Below, in pieces: positions 9,382-17,030 of a stretch of 26,002 bases of DNA. This DNA comes from an uncultured Bacteroidales bacterium (GTDB lineage: Bacteria > Bacteroidota > Bacteroidia > Bacteroidales > Paludibacteraceae). The translations under genes were made by a program, and so were the position numbers. Every line of letters starts with the position of its first letter. Within the stretch, counting starts at the first letter, position 1. The DNA is taken from contig CAIQOG010000010.1 in assembly GCA_903873355.1 (NCBI GenBank), forward strand, positions 1 to 26,002, given 5' to 3'. The notes beneath the pieces are model-generated. The model saw only the letters and a program-made list of their open reading frames with translations, had not been told where the DNA came from and searched no databases.

Positions 9382-10056
9382 ATGCGCTACGTCAGAATCC
9401 ACAAAGAAGGCCGATTTATTCTTGCTTCACTGGCATTAATTCTCCTTTTTCTGAATTTGTATATTTACACTCATTTCCCATTCGGACTGATACCGGTTAT
9501 AAACATTGTAATTTCTGCTCTATTACTGTTCTTCTTTGCTTATTTTTTCCGCAATCCACCTCGAAAAGTTTATATTGATGATAATAGTTTGGTTGTAGCA
9601 CCTGCCGATGGAACTATTGTTGTAGTTGAACAGACCGACGAGCTGGAATATTTTGGCGACCGCCGCATTCAGGTTTCTATTTTCATGTCGGTATTCAATG
9701 TCCATGCCAACTGGTATCCGATAAAAGGTACTGTTATAAAATCTGTTCATCATAGCGGACGTCATATGGCTGCTTTTCTGCCAAAATCTAGTCATGAAAA
9801 TGAACGGTCTACTGTAGTGTTGGAATCTGATGGAAAAACTCAGATTTTGGTACGTCAGATTGCCGGTGCCCTGGCGCGAAGAATTGTGACTTATGCGCAT
9901 CCCGGAAAAAAATGTCACCTCAACGAACATCTGGGATTTATAAAATTCGGTTCACGTGTCGATTTATTTTTCCCACTTGATACCGAAATATTTGTACAGG
10001 TAGGTGATTCTACAACCGGTAATGAAACTATTATTGCCCGCCTAAACGAAGATTAA
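9382..10056 (+). CDS. psd: Phosphatidylserine decarboxylase proenzyme (short form)
   Basis: Makes phosphatidylethanolamine from phosphatidylserine at the inner membrane. The 224-residue chain has two hydrophobic N-terminal spans (about 12-30 and 35-56), then FFRNPPR, the VAPADG motif at 72-77, VHANW at 107-111 and the maturation site FGSRVD at 189-194. In this short Psd class self-cleavage between Gly190 and Ser191 creates the pyruvoyl group. A promoter lies just upstream. The usual Bacteroidota neighbour pssA (phosphatidylserine synthase) does not follow; a MazG-like gene begins 2 bp after the stop. Confidence 0.95.
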   Translation: MRYVRIHKEGRFILASLALILLFLNLYIYTHFPFGLIPVINIVISALLLFFFAYFFRNPPRKVYIDDNSLVVAPADGTIVVVEQTDELEYFGDRRIQVSIFMSVFNVHANWYPIKGTVIKSVHHSGRHMAAFLPKSSHENERSTVVLESDGKTQILVRQIAGALARRIVTYAHPGKKCHLNEHLGFIKFGSRVDLFFPLDTEIFVQVGDSTTGNETIIARLNED

Positions 10057-10058
10057 AA

Positions 10059-10388
10059 ATGACATTGCAGGATGCTCAGAAACAAGTTGACGAGTGGATT
10101 AAAACCTACGGTGTCAGGTACTTTAGCGAATTGACCAATTTGGCCATCCTGACTGAAGAAGTGGGTGAGTTGGCACGAATTATTTCGAGGACTTACGGTG
10201 AGCAATCATTCAAAAAATCAGACAAAGAAGTAAATCTTGCCGACGAAATGGCCGATGTCCTTTGGGTGCTGATCTGTTTAGCCAACCAAACCGGAGTTGA
10301 CTTAACCGAAGCTTTTGAAAAAAATATGCAAAAGAAAACAGATCGTGATAAAACACGCCATCTGGAAAACGATAAACTAACATCTTAA
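10059..10388 (+). CDS. MazG-like nucleotide pyrophosphohydrolase
   Basis: A 109-residue all-alpha NTP pyrophosphohydrolase of the MazG / MazG-like (YpjD-type) superfamily, expected to hydrolyse a nucleoside triphosphate to the monophosphate and PPi, perhaps clearing non-canonical nucleotides. The metal-binding pattern is visible as EEVGE at 33-37 and E63-x-x-D66 in ADEMADVLW. Its single-domain length fits the family and it lacks the second MazG repeat. The ATG lies 2 bp after the psd stop, so it is almost certainly translated from the psd message. The exact nucleotide substrate is unknown. Confidence 0.85.
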   Translation: MTLQDAQKQVDEWIKTYGVRYFSELTNLAILTEEVGELARIISRTYGEQSFKKSDKEVNLADEMADVLWVLICLANQTGVDLTEAFEKNMQKKTDRDKTRHLENDKLTS

Positions 10389-10400
10389 ATTTCCCTACTA

Positions 10401-10436
10401 ATTGGGAATTGAGAATTGAATAATTGGAAATTGAAT
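10401..10436. repeat. Heptamer-spaced ATTG repeat just before deoC
   Basis: ATTG recurs at 10401, 10408, 10415, 10423 and 10430, giving steps of 7, 7, 8 and 7. An 11-bp direct repeat (AATTGAATAAT at 10414-10424 and 10429-10439) is part of the same array. It ends a few bases before the deoC ATG and takes the place where a ribosome binding site would sit. Confidence 0.75.
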
Positions 10437-10440
10437 AATC

Positions 10441-11319
10441 ATGAGTAAAATTGACGACCTTTTTAAATTGTACAACTGCACCCTAAGCGACGAAGCAGTG
10501 AAACAGGACATTGACAAAATTCTGGCTGCTGAATATGCCAAAAACGACAATAAAGATGTTTATAAAAAATGTCTGAATCTGATTGACTTAACCTCGCTGA
10601 ATGGTACAGATACTGATGCGGAAATTATTTCAATGGTTGAAAAAGTAAATGGATTTAAAGCAGCTTTTCCGCATTTTGATAATGTGGCTGCCATTTGTGT
10701 ATATCCATCAATGATACCGGTAGTTAAAAAATATTTGAAAGAAAATATCGGAATTGCTTCCGTAGCTGCGGGTTTTCCAGCCTCACAGACCTTTATCGAA
10801 ATTAAAGTTGCTGAAACAGCAATGGCAGTCATGGAAGGTGCTTCCGAAATTGATGTGGTGATTTCAATCGGTAAATTTCTGGAAGGTAAGTATGAAGAAG
10901 TTCTTGAAGAACTTTCTGAAATTAAAGCTGCTTGCCGTGAAGCTCACCTAAAGGTAATAATTGAATCCGGAGCACTTGTTTCAGCTACAAATATCAAAAA
11001 AGCATCCGTATTATCTATGGCCTCGGGTACTGATTTTATTAAAACTTCGACCGGTAAAATCCCTGTTGCAGCTACATTAGAAGCTACCTATGTGATGTGT
11101 CAGGCAATTAAAGAATGGCACGAAAAAACCGGAATTAAAATTGGCTATAAACCGGCCGGAGGAATTGTGACAACAGATGATGCTGTGAAACATTACACGC
11201 TAGTAAAATCGATTCTTGGGGGTGAATGGATGAACAACACCCTGTTCCGTTTCGGAGCAAGCCGCCTGGCAAACAACCTGTTAAGTTCAATTGAAGGTAA
11301 AGACGTGAAGTACTTTTGA
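10441..11319 (+). CDS. deoC: Deoxyribose-phosphate aldolase
   Basis: Splits 2-deoxyribose 5-phosphate into acetaldehyde and glyceraldehyde 3-phosphate in deoxynucleoside breakdown. The 292 residues fold as a class I aldolase: EIDVVI with Asp138, KVIIESGAL at 171-179, the Schiff-base lysine 201 in FIKTSTGK, and the second active-site lysine 237 in GYKPAGGI. An N-terminal extension of about 40 residues makes it longer than the short E. coli-like or thermophile enzymes and fits Bacteroidota forms. It follows the MazG-like gene by 52 bp of repeat-rich spacer, probably in the same unit; both deal with nucleotide turnover. No Shine-Dalgarno is visible. Confidence 0.95.
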   Translation: MSKIDDLFKLYNCTLSDEAVKQDIDKILAAEYAKNDNKDVYKKCLNLIDLTSLNGTDTDAEIISMVEKVNGFKAAFPHFDNVAAICVYPSMIPVVKKYLKENIGIASVAAGFPASQTFIEIKVAETAMAVMEGASEIDVVISIGKFLEGKYEEVLEELSEIKAACREAHLKVIIESGALVSATNIKKASVLSMASGTDFIKTSTGKIPVAATLEATYVMCQAIKEWHEKTGIKIGYKPAGGIVTTDDAVKHYTLVKSILGGEWMNNTLFRFGASRLANNLLSSIEGKDVKYF

Positions 11320-11326
11320 TTTCTTA

Positions 11327-11344
11327 AAGCCCCTTTAGGGGTTT
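11327..11344. terminator. GC-rich hairpin between convergent deoC and prenyl synthase
   Basis: A 7-bp stem (11327-11333 with 11338-11344, one G-T pair) with a TTTA loop lies in the 29-bp gap between the converging genes. The T run is short. The CCCCTTTAGGGG core followed by TTTGGGG resembles sequence that I recall recurring between Bacteroidota genes, so it may also be one copy of a dispersed repeat. Confidence 0.5.
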
Positions 11345-11348
11345 GGGG

Positions 11349-12323
11349 TCAATATTCTCTGTTTGCAGCATATTCCGCACACAAAATTAGCGATTTTTTT
11401 ACTTCGCTGTCAGCAAAGCCGTTGAGTTCTTCAATGGCTTTGTTTTTAAACACATTCATTTGTTTAAGAGCATATTCCACACCACCATTTTGAATAGCAA
11501 ACTGAGTAATTTTCTCAATATTTTCTGAAGTAAAATCCTTAGTCAAAAGCCAATTAAGAACCTGTTCTTTCTCCGGACCTGAATGATTCAAAACCGCAAA
11601 TATCAATGGTAAAGTCACTTTACCATCACGAATATCATTTCCGGTGGGTTTTCCAATCTGAATATCTGCCTGATAATCAAAAATATCATCTTTTATCTGG
11701 AAACAAATTCCGAGATATTCACCAAAGTTCCGTAAATGCTGAAGTGTTTCTTCATCAGCACCAACCGACAATCCACCAACCTCCGAACAGGTAGCAAAAA
11801 GAAGTGCTGTTTTCTTGCGTATAATAGTGAAATAATTGGATTCTGTTTTTTCTGAAAATTGCGCATTAACTAACTGCAGTAACTCTCCATCAGAAAGCTG
11901 CATTCCAATCTGTGCTATTGCTTTTAGTATTGGAAGGTTATCTGTGCGCGTAGCACAACCTAATGATTTTGATAAAATATAATCACCGGACAAAATGGCT
12001 ATCTTATTGGACCATCGGGCATTAACTGAAGGTTTGCCCCGGCGTTCCAGCGTATCGTCCACCACATCGTCATGAATCAAACTTGCTGTGTGCAAAAGCT
12101 CTAATGAAAGTGCTGCATCTATAGTAGACTGATTTACTTTTCCGCACAGTTTAGCCGACAAAATGGCCAACACGGGCCTGAGTTGCTTCCCGCTTTTCTG
12201 AAGCACATAGTCGTTGACACTAAGTAACAAAGGGTTGTCGGTATACAATGATTCTGCAAAAGTTTTTCCAAACATTTGCATCTCTTCCTGAATAGGTTTT
12301 TTGATATTTTCTATAAGACTCAT
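11349..12323 (-). CDS. Polyprenyl diphosphate synthase (octaprenyl-type)
   Basis: A trans-prenyltransferase that extends an allylic diphosphate with isopentenyl units, likely for the menaquinone side chain. The 324 residues hold the first Asp-rich motif DDVVD at 85-89 within LIHDDVVDD, RRGKPSVNARW just after it, the KTALLFATC segment near 171-179 and the second motif DDIFD at 212-216. Long-chain enzymes (IspB type) have this length; the two residues before the first motif are small and hydrophobic rather than bulky, consistent with a long product, but chain length cannot be fixed from sequence. It is divergent from polA over 181 bp, with a promoter box close upstream. Confidence 0.9.
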   Translation of the reverse strand: MSLIENIKKPIQEEMQMFGKTFAESLYTDNPLLLSVNDYVLQKSGKQLRPVLAILSAKLCGKVNQSTIDAALSLELLHTASLIHDDVVDDTLERRGKPSVNARWSNKIAILSGDYILSKSLGCATRTDNLPILKAIAQIGMQLSDGELLQLVNAQFSEKTESNYFTIIRKKTALLFATCSEVGGLSVGADEETLQHLRNFGEYLGICFQIKDDIFDYQADIQIGKPTGNDIRDGKVTLPLIFAVLNHSGPEKEQVLNWLLTKDFTSENIEKITQFAIQNGGVEYALKQMNVFKNKAIEELNGFADSEVKKSLILCAEYAANREY

Positions 12324-12351
12324 CTTGTCTGTTGTAATTTTTAGGTCGCTA

Positions 12352-12384
12352 CAAAAGTAAACAATTTTACTATTTATCCGCCAA
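12352..12384 (-). promoter_or_regulatory. Promoter of the polyprenyl synthase gene
   Basis: The minus strand reads TTG (12384-12382), 22 nt, then TACTTTTG (12359-12352), a near-canonical Bacteroidota promoter. The -7 box ends 28 bp before the start codon. The spacer is slightly longer than usual. Confidence 0.6.
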
Positions 12385-12504
12385 TTGAAGTTTTTTTTCT
12401 GTAATTTTTTTAATTACTTTTACACACAAAACAATTTTATTTGCTGAGTGTTTTGCTAATAGGTCTGTTTCTTAAATATTATTAACTGTTCATTTTGTGC
12501 TTAA

Positions 12505-15357
12505 ATGAAGAAACTCTTTCTGATTGATGCTTATGCCATCATCTATCGTGCTTACTATGCTTTTATCCGAAATCCACGTATAAACTCTAAAGGATTAAAT
12601 ACTTCCGCCATTTTTGGGTTCGTAAATACACTCGAAGATGTTTTGAAACGCGAAAAACCAACACATATTGCAGTGGCTTTCGATCCAAAAGGGAAAACTT
12701 TCCGCCACGAAGCTTTTGAGCAATATAAAGCCCAGCGCGAAGCAACACCCGAAGATATCCGTTTAGCAGTTCCTATTATTAAAAATCTGATAAAAGCCTA
12801 TAATATCCCTGCACTCGAAGTTCCCGGTTATGAGGCCGATGATGTGATTGGAACTATTGCTAAAAAAGCTGAACTGGCCGGTTTTGAGGTATTTATGCTT
12901 ACACCTGATAAAGATTACGGTCAATTGGTTTCCGACCATATTTTCATGTACCGCCCTAAACACACCGGTGGTTTTGAAGTGATGGGGCCTGATGAAGTAA
13001 AAGCTAAATATGAACTGGATAGTCATGAACAGGTTATCGATCTGCTCGGTTTGATGGGAGATTCGTCCGATAATATTCCCGGATGCCCTGGTGTTGGAGA
13101 AAAAACGGCAGTTAAATTACTGAAAGAATTTGGTAGTATTGATGCATTGCTTGAACGAACAGATGAATTGAAAGGTGCTCTGAAAACAAAAATCGAAGAG
13201 AATAAAGAGCAAATTATTTTCTCAAGGTATCTGGCAACGATTAAAATTGATGTTCCGGTGGATTTTGACGAGAAAAGTCTTGAACTTGAACCACGCAATG
13301 AACCCGAATTGAAAGCATTGTTTGATGAATTGGAATTCCGAACAATGTCTTCTAAAATTGGTACAAATCCATTCACGTCGCTTCCTCCTGACCAACCGCT
13401 GCAAACCATCACTTTTGCCAAACCAAAATCACCAACAGGGCAAATGTCGTTGTTTGATGAACCTGAAACCGAGGAAGAAACTGTGCAAAAAACCACAAAA
13501 CCTGTAGTTCAGCCAATCCAGCAAATCGACGAAAATTTCACAGGCCTGCGAACAATCCAAAATACGCCACATAACTATATATTAGTTGACTCCAAAGTGA
13601 AACGTGCTGATTTGGTATCGAAACTCTTTATGCAGAAGTCATTTTGCTTCGATACTGAAACTACCGGATTGGATATGTTTTTATCCGATTTGGTAGGGAT
13701 GTCGTTTTGTTTCAAGGAAGGTGAAGCCTATTACGTTTCGTTTCCGGCTGATAAGACTGAGGCTACTGAAGTTTTACATGAATTTAAAATCATTTTCGAA
13801 AGCGAACACATTGAAAAGATTGGTCAAAACATTAAGTTTGACTTGCTTATGCTGGCACAATACGGCATTCAACTGAAAGGAAAATTCTTTGATACAATGA
13901 TTGCTCATTACCTGGTTCAGCCTGAGTTGCGACACGGAATGGATTATCTGGCTGAGATTTATCTGAAATACCGTACCATACATTACGAAGATCTGGTTGG
14001 TGCAAAAGGCAAAAATCAAATCGATATTCGTTTTGTGGATTTAGATTTGTTGTGCAATTATGCTGCTGAAGATGCTGATATAACATTTCGCCTCAAACAG
14101 ATTCTGGAAAAAGAACTTAAAGAAAATGCATTGGAAAATCTGTTTTACGAAATAGAAATGCCATTGCTCAAAGTGCTGGCTATTATGGAACGTTCCGGAG
14201 TGCGCATCGATAGCGAAGCTTTGCGCCAAAGTTCGGAAATTCTTACTCAGGATATGCTTAATCTGGAAAAAGAAATTCACGGAATTGCCGGATTTGAGTT
14301 CAATGTTTCTTCGCCGGCTCAGGTTGGAGAAGTGCTATTCGACCGACTAAAACTTGATGACAAAGCGAAGAAAACCAAAACAGGACAGTATTCTACCGCA
14401 GAAGATGTGTTGGAGAAAATTCGCTCAAAACACCCGATTATCGGTAAAATCCTGGATTACCGTGGATTAAAAAAATTGCTTAGTACCTATATAGATGCGC
14501 TTCCTCTTCTGATAAGTCCGGTAACCGGCAAAGTTCATACTTCATACAATCAAACTGTAGCAGCTACCGGTCGACTCAGCTCTACCAACCCAAACCTGCA
14601 AAACATCCCGATTCGCGATGCTCAGGGCAAGGAAATCCGTAAAGCATTTATTCCCGACGACGGTAGTTTGTTTTTAAGTGCCGACTATTCTCAAATCGAG
14701 CTACGTATCATGGCTCACCTGAGTGGCGATAAAAATATGCTCGAAGCTTTCAACAGCGGACTTGATATCCATACAGCTACAGCTGCCAAAATCTATAAAA
14801 TACCGTTGGACGAAGTCACTTCCGATATGCGTCGCAAAGCCAAAACCGCTAACTTTGGTATTATTTATGGCATTTCCACTTTTGGACTGGCTGAGCGATT
14901 GAATATTCCGCGTACTGAAGCCAAAGAACTTATTGAAGGATATTTTACCACTTATCCGGACGTAAAGAAATACATGGATAATGCTATTCAAAAGGCCAAA
15001 GAAATGGGTTATGTCGAAACCATTTTTGGACGTAAACGATTTTTGCCAGATATAAATTCTCAAAATAGCATCGTGCGTGGTTATGCCGAACGTAATGCCA
15101 TAAATGCACCCATTCAGGGTTCAGCTGCCGATATTATCAAGATTGCCATGGTTCATATTCAAAACAGGCTTGAGAAAGAAAACCTGCAAACCAAAATGAC
15201 TATGCAGGTTCACGATGAGTTAAACTTCACCGTTCCAACTACCGAAATTGAAGTAGTAAAAAAGGTTGTGGTTGAGGAAATGGAAAAAGCAATTCAACTT
15301 CAGGTACCATTAATTGCAGATTGTGGTGTGGGAACAAACTGGTTGGAAGCACATTAA
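12505..15357 (+). CDS. polA: DNA polymerase I
   Basis: Replication and repair polymerase of 950 residues with all three activities apparently intact. Residues 1 to about 290 are the 5'-3' exonuclease (DAYAIIYRAYYAF at the N terminus, YEADD at 109-113, MGDSSDNIPG near 184-193 and the helix-hairpin-helix GVGEKTA). A linker leads to the 3'-5' proofreading domain, where Asp383/Glu385 (DTETT), Asn442/Asp446 and Tyr519/Asp523 are all present. The polymerase domain shows motif A DYSQIELR (727-734), motif B RRKAKTANFGIIYG (776-789) and motif C VHDE (902-905). Keeping the proofreading residues separates it from the many bacterial PolA forms that have lost them. A terminator follows directly. Confidence 0.97.
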   Translation: MKKLFLIDAYAIIYRAYYAFIRNPRINSKGLNTSAIFGFVNTLEDVLKREKPTHIAVAFDPKGKTFRHEAFEQYKAQREATPEDIRLAVPIIKNLIKAYNIPALEVPGYEADDVIGTIAKKAELAGFEVFMLTPDKDYGQLVSDHIFMYRPKHTGGFEVMGPDEVKAKYELDSHEQVIDLLGLMGDSSDNIPGCPGVGEKTAVKLLKEFGSIDALLERTDELKGALKTKIEENKEQIIFSRYLATIKIDVPVDFDEKSLELEPRNEPELKALFDELEFRTMSSKIGTNPFTSLPPDQPLQTITFAKPKSPTGQMSLFDEPETEEETVQKTTKPVVQPIQQIDENFTGLRTIQNTPHNYILVDSKVKRADLVSKLFMQKSFCFDTETTGLDMFLSDLVGMSFCFKEGEAYYVSFPADKTEATEVLHEFKIIFESEHIEKIGQNIKFDLLMLAQYGIQLKGKFFDTMIAHYLVQPELRHGMDYLAEIYLKYRTIHYEDLVGAKGKNQIDIRFVDLDLLCNYAAEDADITFRLKQILEKELKENALENLFYEIEMPLLKVLAIMERSGVRIDSEALRQSSEILTQDMLNLEKEIHGIAGFEFNVSSPAQVGEVLFDRLKLDDKAKKTKTGQYSTAEDVLEKIRSKHPIIGKILDYRGLKKLLSTYIDALPLLISPVTGKVHTSYNQTVAATGRLSSTNPNLQNIPIRDAQGKEIRKAFIPDDGSLFLSADYSQIELRIMAHLSGDKNMLEAFNSGLDIHTATAAKIYKIPLDEVTSDMRRKAKTANFGIIYGISTFGLAERLNIPRTEAKELIEGYFTTYPDVKKYMDNAIQKAKEMGYVETIFGRKRFLPDINSQNSIVRGYAERNAINAPIQGSAADIIKIAMVHIQNRLEKENLQTKMTMQVHDELNFTVPTTEIEVVKKVVVEEMEKAIQLQVPLIADCGVGTNWLEAH

Positions 15358-15389
15358 ATTTTTTTTAAATTTATCGGTTAGTCAATTAG

Positions 15390-15420
15390 CCGGTTGGTGT
15401 TTCAACTCCAACCGGTTTTT
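15390..15420 (+). terminator. Terminator after polA
   Basis: An 8-bp stem (15390-15397 with 15408-15415), a 10-nt loop and five T residues lie 32 bp after the polA stop. Confidence 0.85.
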
Positions 15421-15718
15421 ATTTAAATTTCTTTTAATAATATCAAAACGCCTCTCAATAAATTACGATTTGTAACTTTTCTGGCATAATTTGCTCAGAA
15501 TTCCTCTTCAAACTGCTGAAATAATGGAAGTTATCTTAATTACAGAAATTATTCTTTATTCACTAGTTATCAGCGAATTAACTACATATAATTAAATTAA
15601 TAATTTTTAATACTGCTATTTTTCTTTAATTCATCTTCCTGTTATACTGCATATTACGATTTATATTCACATTTCAAACTATCATTATTATTCATATTTG
15701 TTCTAAATTAGAGTCTGA

Positions 15719-15741
15719 AATGCTACAAAAGCAATAGCATT
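15719..15741. promoter_or_regulatory. Putative Rrf2 operator, site 1 (perfect dyad)
   Basis: AATGCTA at 15719-15725 and TAGCATT at 15735-15741 are perfect inverted repeats separated by 9 nt. The right half covers the place where the -33 element of the rrf2 promoter should sit, so binding would block the promoter. The same arrangement recurs twice before yceI. Confidence 0.7.
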
Positions 15742-15755
15742 CATAAAATTTCTGA

Positions 15756-15763
15756 TACATTTG
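15756..15763 (+). promoter_or_regulatory. -7 box of the rrf2 promoter
   Basis: TACATTTG matches TAnnTTTG and lies 20 bp upstream of the Rrf2 start codon, giving a short leader. No TTG is found at the -33 distance; that position lies in operator site 1. Confidence 0.5.
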
Positions 15764-15783
15764 CTGAAATTTTTCTTTAATCG

Positions 15784-16236
15784 ATGAGAATCAACTCTAA
15801 AATACGTTACGGTTTACGCACTATTATTGAAATTGCAAACCACACTGACCCCAATGGTGTGTTGCAAAAAGATATTGCAAAAAACCAAAATATTTCGTTG
15901 AAATACCTCGACAGTATTATTTCATCATTAAAGATTAAAGGAATTGTTGCAAATTCAAAAGGACGTGGCAGTGGCTACATTCTTACGCGTGCCCCTAAGG
16001 ATATCACCATGCTTGATATTTACACTGCATTTGAACAAATCATTGTTGTTGAATGCATTAACAATATGAGTCTCTGTGATCGGAACACACATAACTGTAA
16101 AGCACAGAACTATTGGATGGAATTTAATATTGAGTTTAGAAAAATTCTGTCAAGAAAAACGCTTGCTGATGTGCTAACTGACACTCATTATGAGTGTATG
16201 GATGTTTTAACGAATCCACAGGGCCAGGCAGTCTGA
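15784..16236 (+). CDS. Rrf2-family transcriptional regulator with a three-cysteine cluster site
   Basis: A 150-residue winged-helix regulator. Residues 1-70 form the Rrf2 DNA-binding domain: KIRYGLRTIIEIA, the recognition region ISLKYLDSIISSLK and the wing GRGSGYIL. Cysteines 91, 98 and 105 (C-x6-C-x6-C) lie where IscR and NsrR hold their Fe-S cluster, so a redox-, nitric-oxide- or iron-sulfur-responsive role is likely; a fourth cysteine is at 138. The IscR/NsrR spacing is slightly different, so the cluster type is not known. A perfect dyad overlaps its own promoter and two related dyads precede yceI, which argues for autoregulation and control of the next genes. It is not part of an isc/suf cluster here. 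Confidence 0.9.
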   Translation: MRINSKIRYGLRTIIEIANHTDPNGVLQKDIAKNQNISLKYLDSIISSLKIKGIVANSKGRGSGYILTRAPKDITMLDIYTAFEQIIVVECINNMSLCDRNTHNCKAQNYWMEFNIEFRKILSRKTLADVLTDTHYECMDVLTNPQGQAV

Positions 16237-16254
16237 TTATTTTTTTTGATTATC

Positions 16255-16277
16255 AATGCTACTAATGAGATAGCATA
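16255..16277. promoter_or_regulatory. Putative Rrf2 operator, site 2
   Basis: AATGCTA (16255-16261) and TAGCATA (16271-16277) are spaced by 9 nt, the same half-sites and spacing as site 1 with one end base changed. It begins 18 bp after the Rrf2 stop codon, in the yceI upstream region. Confidence 0.7.
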
Positions 16278-16325
16278 CATAATATTCATAGTATAGTATT
16301 TATATTACATATTTTTTTATTTTAC

Positions 16326-16348
16326 AATACTACATAATCTATAGTATA
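16326..16348. promoter_or_regulatory. Putative Rrf2 operator, site 3
   Basis: AATACTA (16326-16332) and TAGTATA (16342-16348) with a 9-nt spacer repeat the same architecture with a compensating G-to-A / C-to-T change in both half-sites. It ends 28 bp before the yceI ATG, a position suited to repression. An extra TAGTATT half-site lies at 16294-16300. Confidence 0.6.
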
Positions 16349-16376
16349 TATAACAATTATATTTTTTAAAAAAGTC

Positions 16377-16961
16377 ATGAAAACAAAAGTTTTATTTTTT
16401 TCGATTATGTTACTGGCAATTAGCCAATTAACATTCAGTCCTATCAATGCACAAAGTCTTAAATTGAATCAGAAGACTTTCAGTATGTCAATTTTAGGAA
16501 CAACAAATGTTCATAATTTTGAAAGTAAAGTAACTACAGCTACCGGTGATTTGGTGATTACCGATAAAAAAGTACAGTCGTTTTCAGTTGAAATTCCGGT
16601 AAAAGGAATTAAAAGCAACGAAAAACTAATGGACACTAAGACTTATGAAGCTTTTGATGCTGAAAAAAATCCAAAAATCAGTTTCAAATCTACCGAAGTA
16701 AATTCCCTGAAAGTAGATGGAAGTGAAATTATTGTAAGTCTTACCGGCAATATGACTATTGCAGGTGTAACCAGAAAAATTTCACTGTCTGCAACCGGAA
16801 AAATCATTAAACCGGGAGTGTATGAATTTAAAGGCATGATCCCTGTGAAAATGACAGATTACAAAATGAAACCTCCAACTGCCATGATGGGTGTTATGCG
16901 TGTAGGTGATGATGTGAAACTAAAATTCTCGGTAACTTTTGAAGGCGCTCCGGTGAGCTAA
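16377..16961 (+). CDS. YceI-family periplasmic lipid-binding protein
   Basis: A 194-residue exported protein: a basic-hydrophobic N terminus runs to a likely cleavage in INA/QS near residue 25, followed by a YceI beta-barrel (a lipocalin-like fold that holds polyisoprenoid chains). Typical segments are the VTTATGDLVITDKKVQSFSV strand pair, FKSTEV, VSLTGNMTIAGVTRKISL and a C-terminal VKLKFSVTFEG. Family members are periplasmic, and some are induced by base or by stress. The gene lies 140 bp after the Rrf2 gene with two operator-like dyads in the gap and is followed after 69 bp by an outer-membrane protein gene. The ligand is not known. Confidence 0.9.
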   Translation: MKTKVLFFSIMLLAISQLTFSPINAQSLKLNQKTFSMSILGTTNVHNFESKVTTATGDLVITDKKVQSFSVEIPVKGIKSNEKLMDTKTYEAFDAEKNPKISFKSTEVNSLKVDGSEIIVSLTGNMTIAGVTRKISLSATGKIIKPGVYEFKGMIPVKMTDYKMKPPTAMMGVMRVGDDVKLKFSVTFEGAPVS

Positions 16962-17030
16962 AAAGGCAATTCAATTTAAAACTAAATTTATAAAAACTAA
17001 AACAGATTATTAATTAAAAACAAAAGAAAA

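Larger units (their letters stand above)
15421..15783. other. AT-rich intergenic stretch upstream of rrf2
   Basis: No convincing coding frame or RNA gene is seen. A 10-bp direct repeat, ATTACGATTT, occurs at 15462-15471 and 15653-15662. The right end carries the dyad and -7 box that belong to the Rrf2 gene. The rest shows no structure that I can name. Confidence 0.6.

Noticed and set aside
9523..9930. 135-codon minus-strand frame inside psd
   Set aside because: It is the antisense shadow of a well-supported gene with no family features of its own.
13023..13496. 157-codon minus-strand frame inside polA
   Set aside because: Serine-rich antisense shadow of the polA linker region; polA is intact across it.
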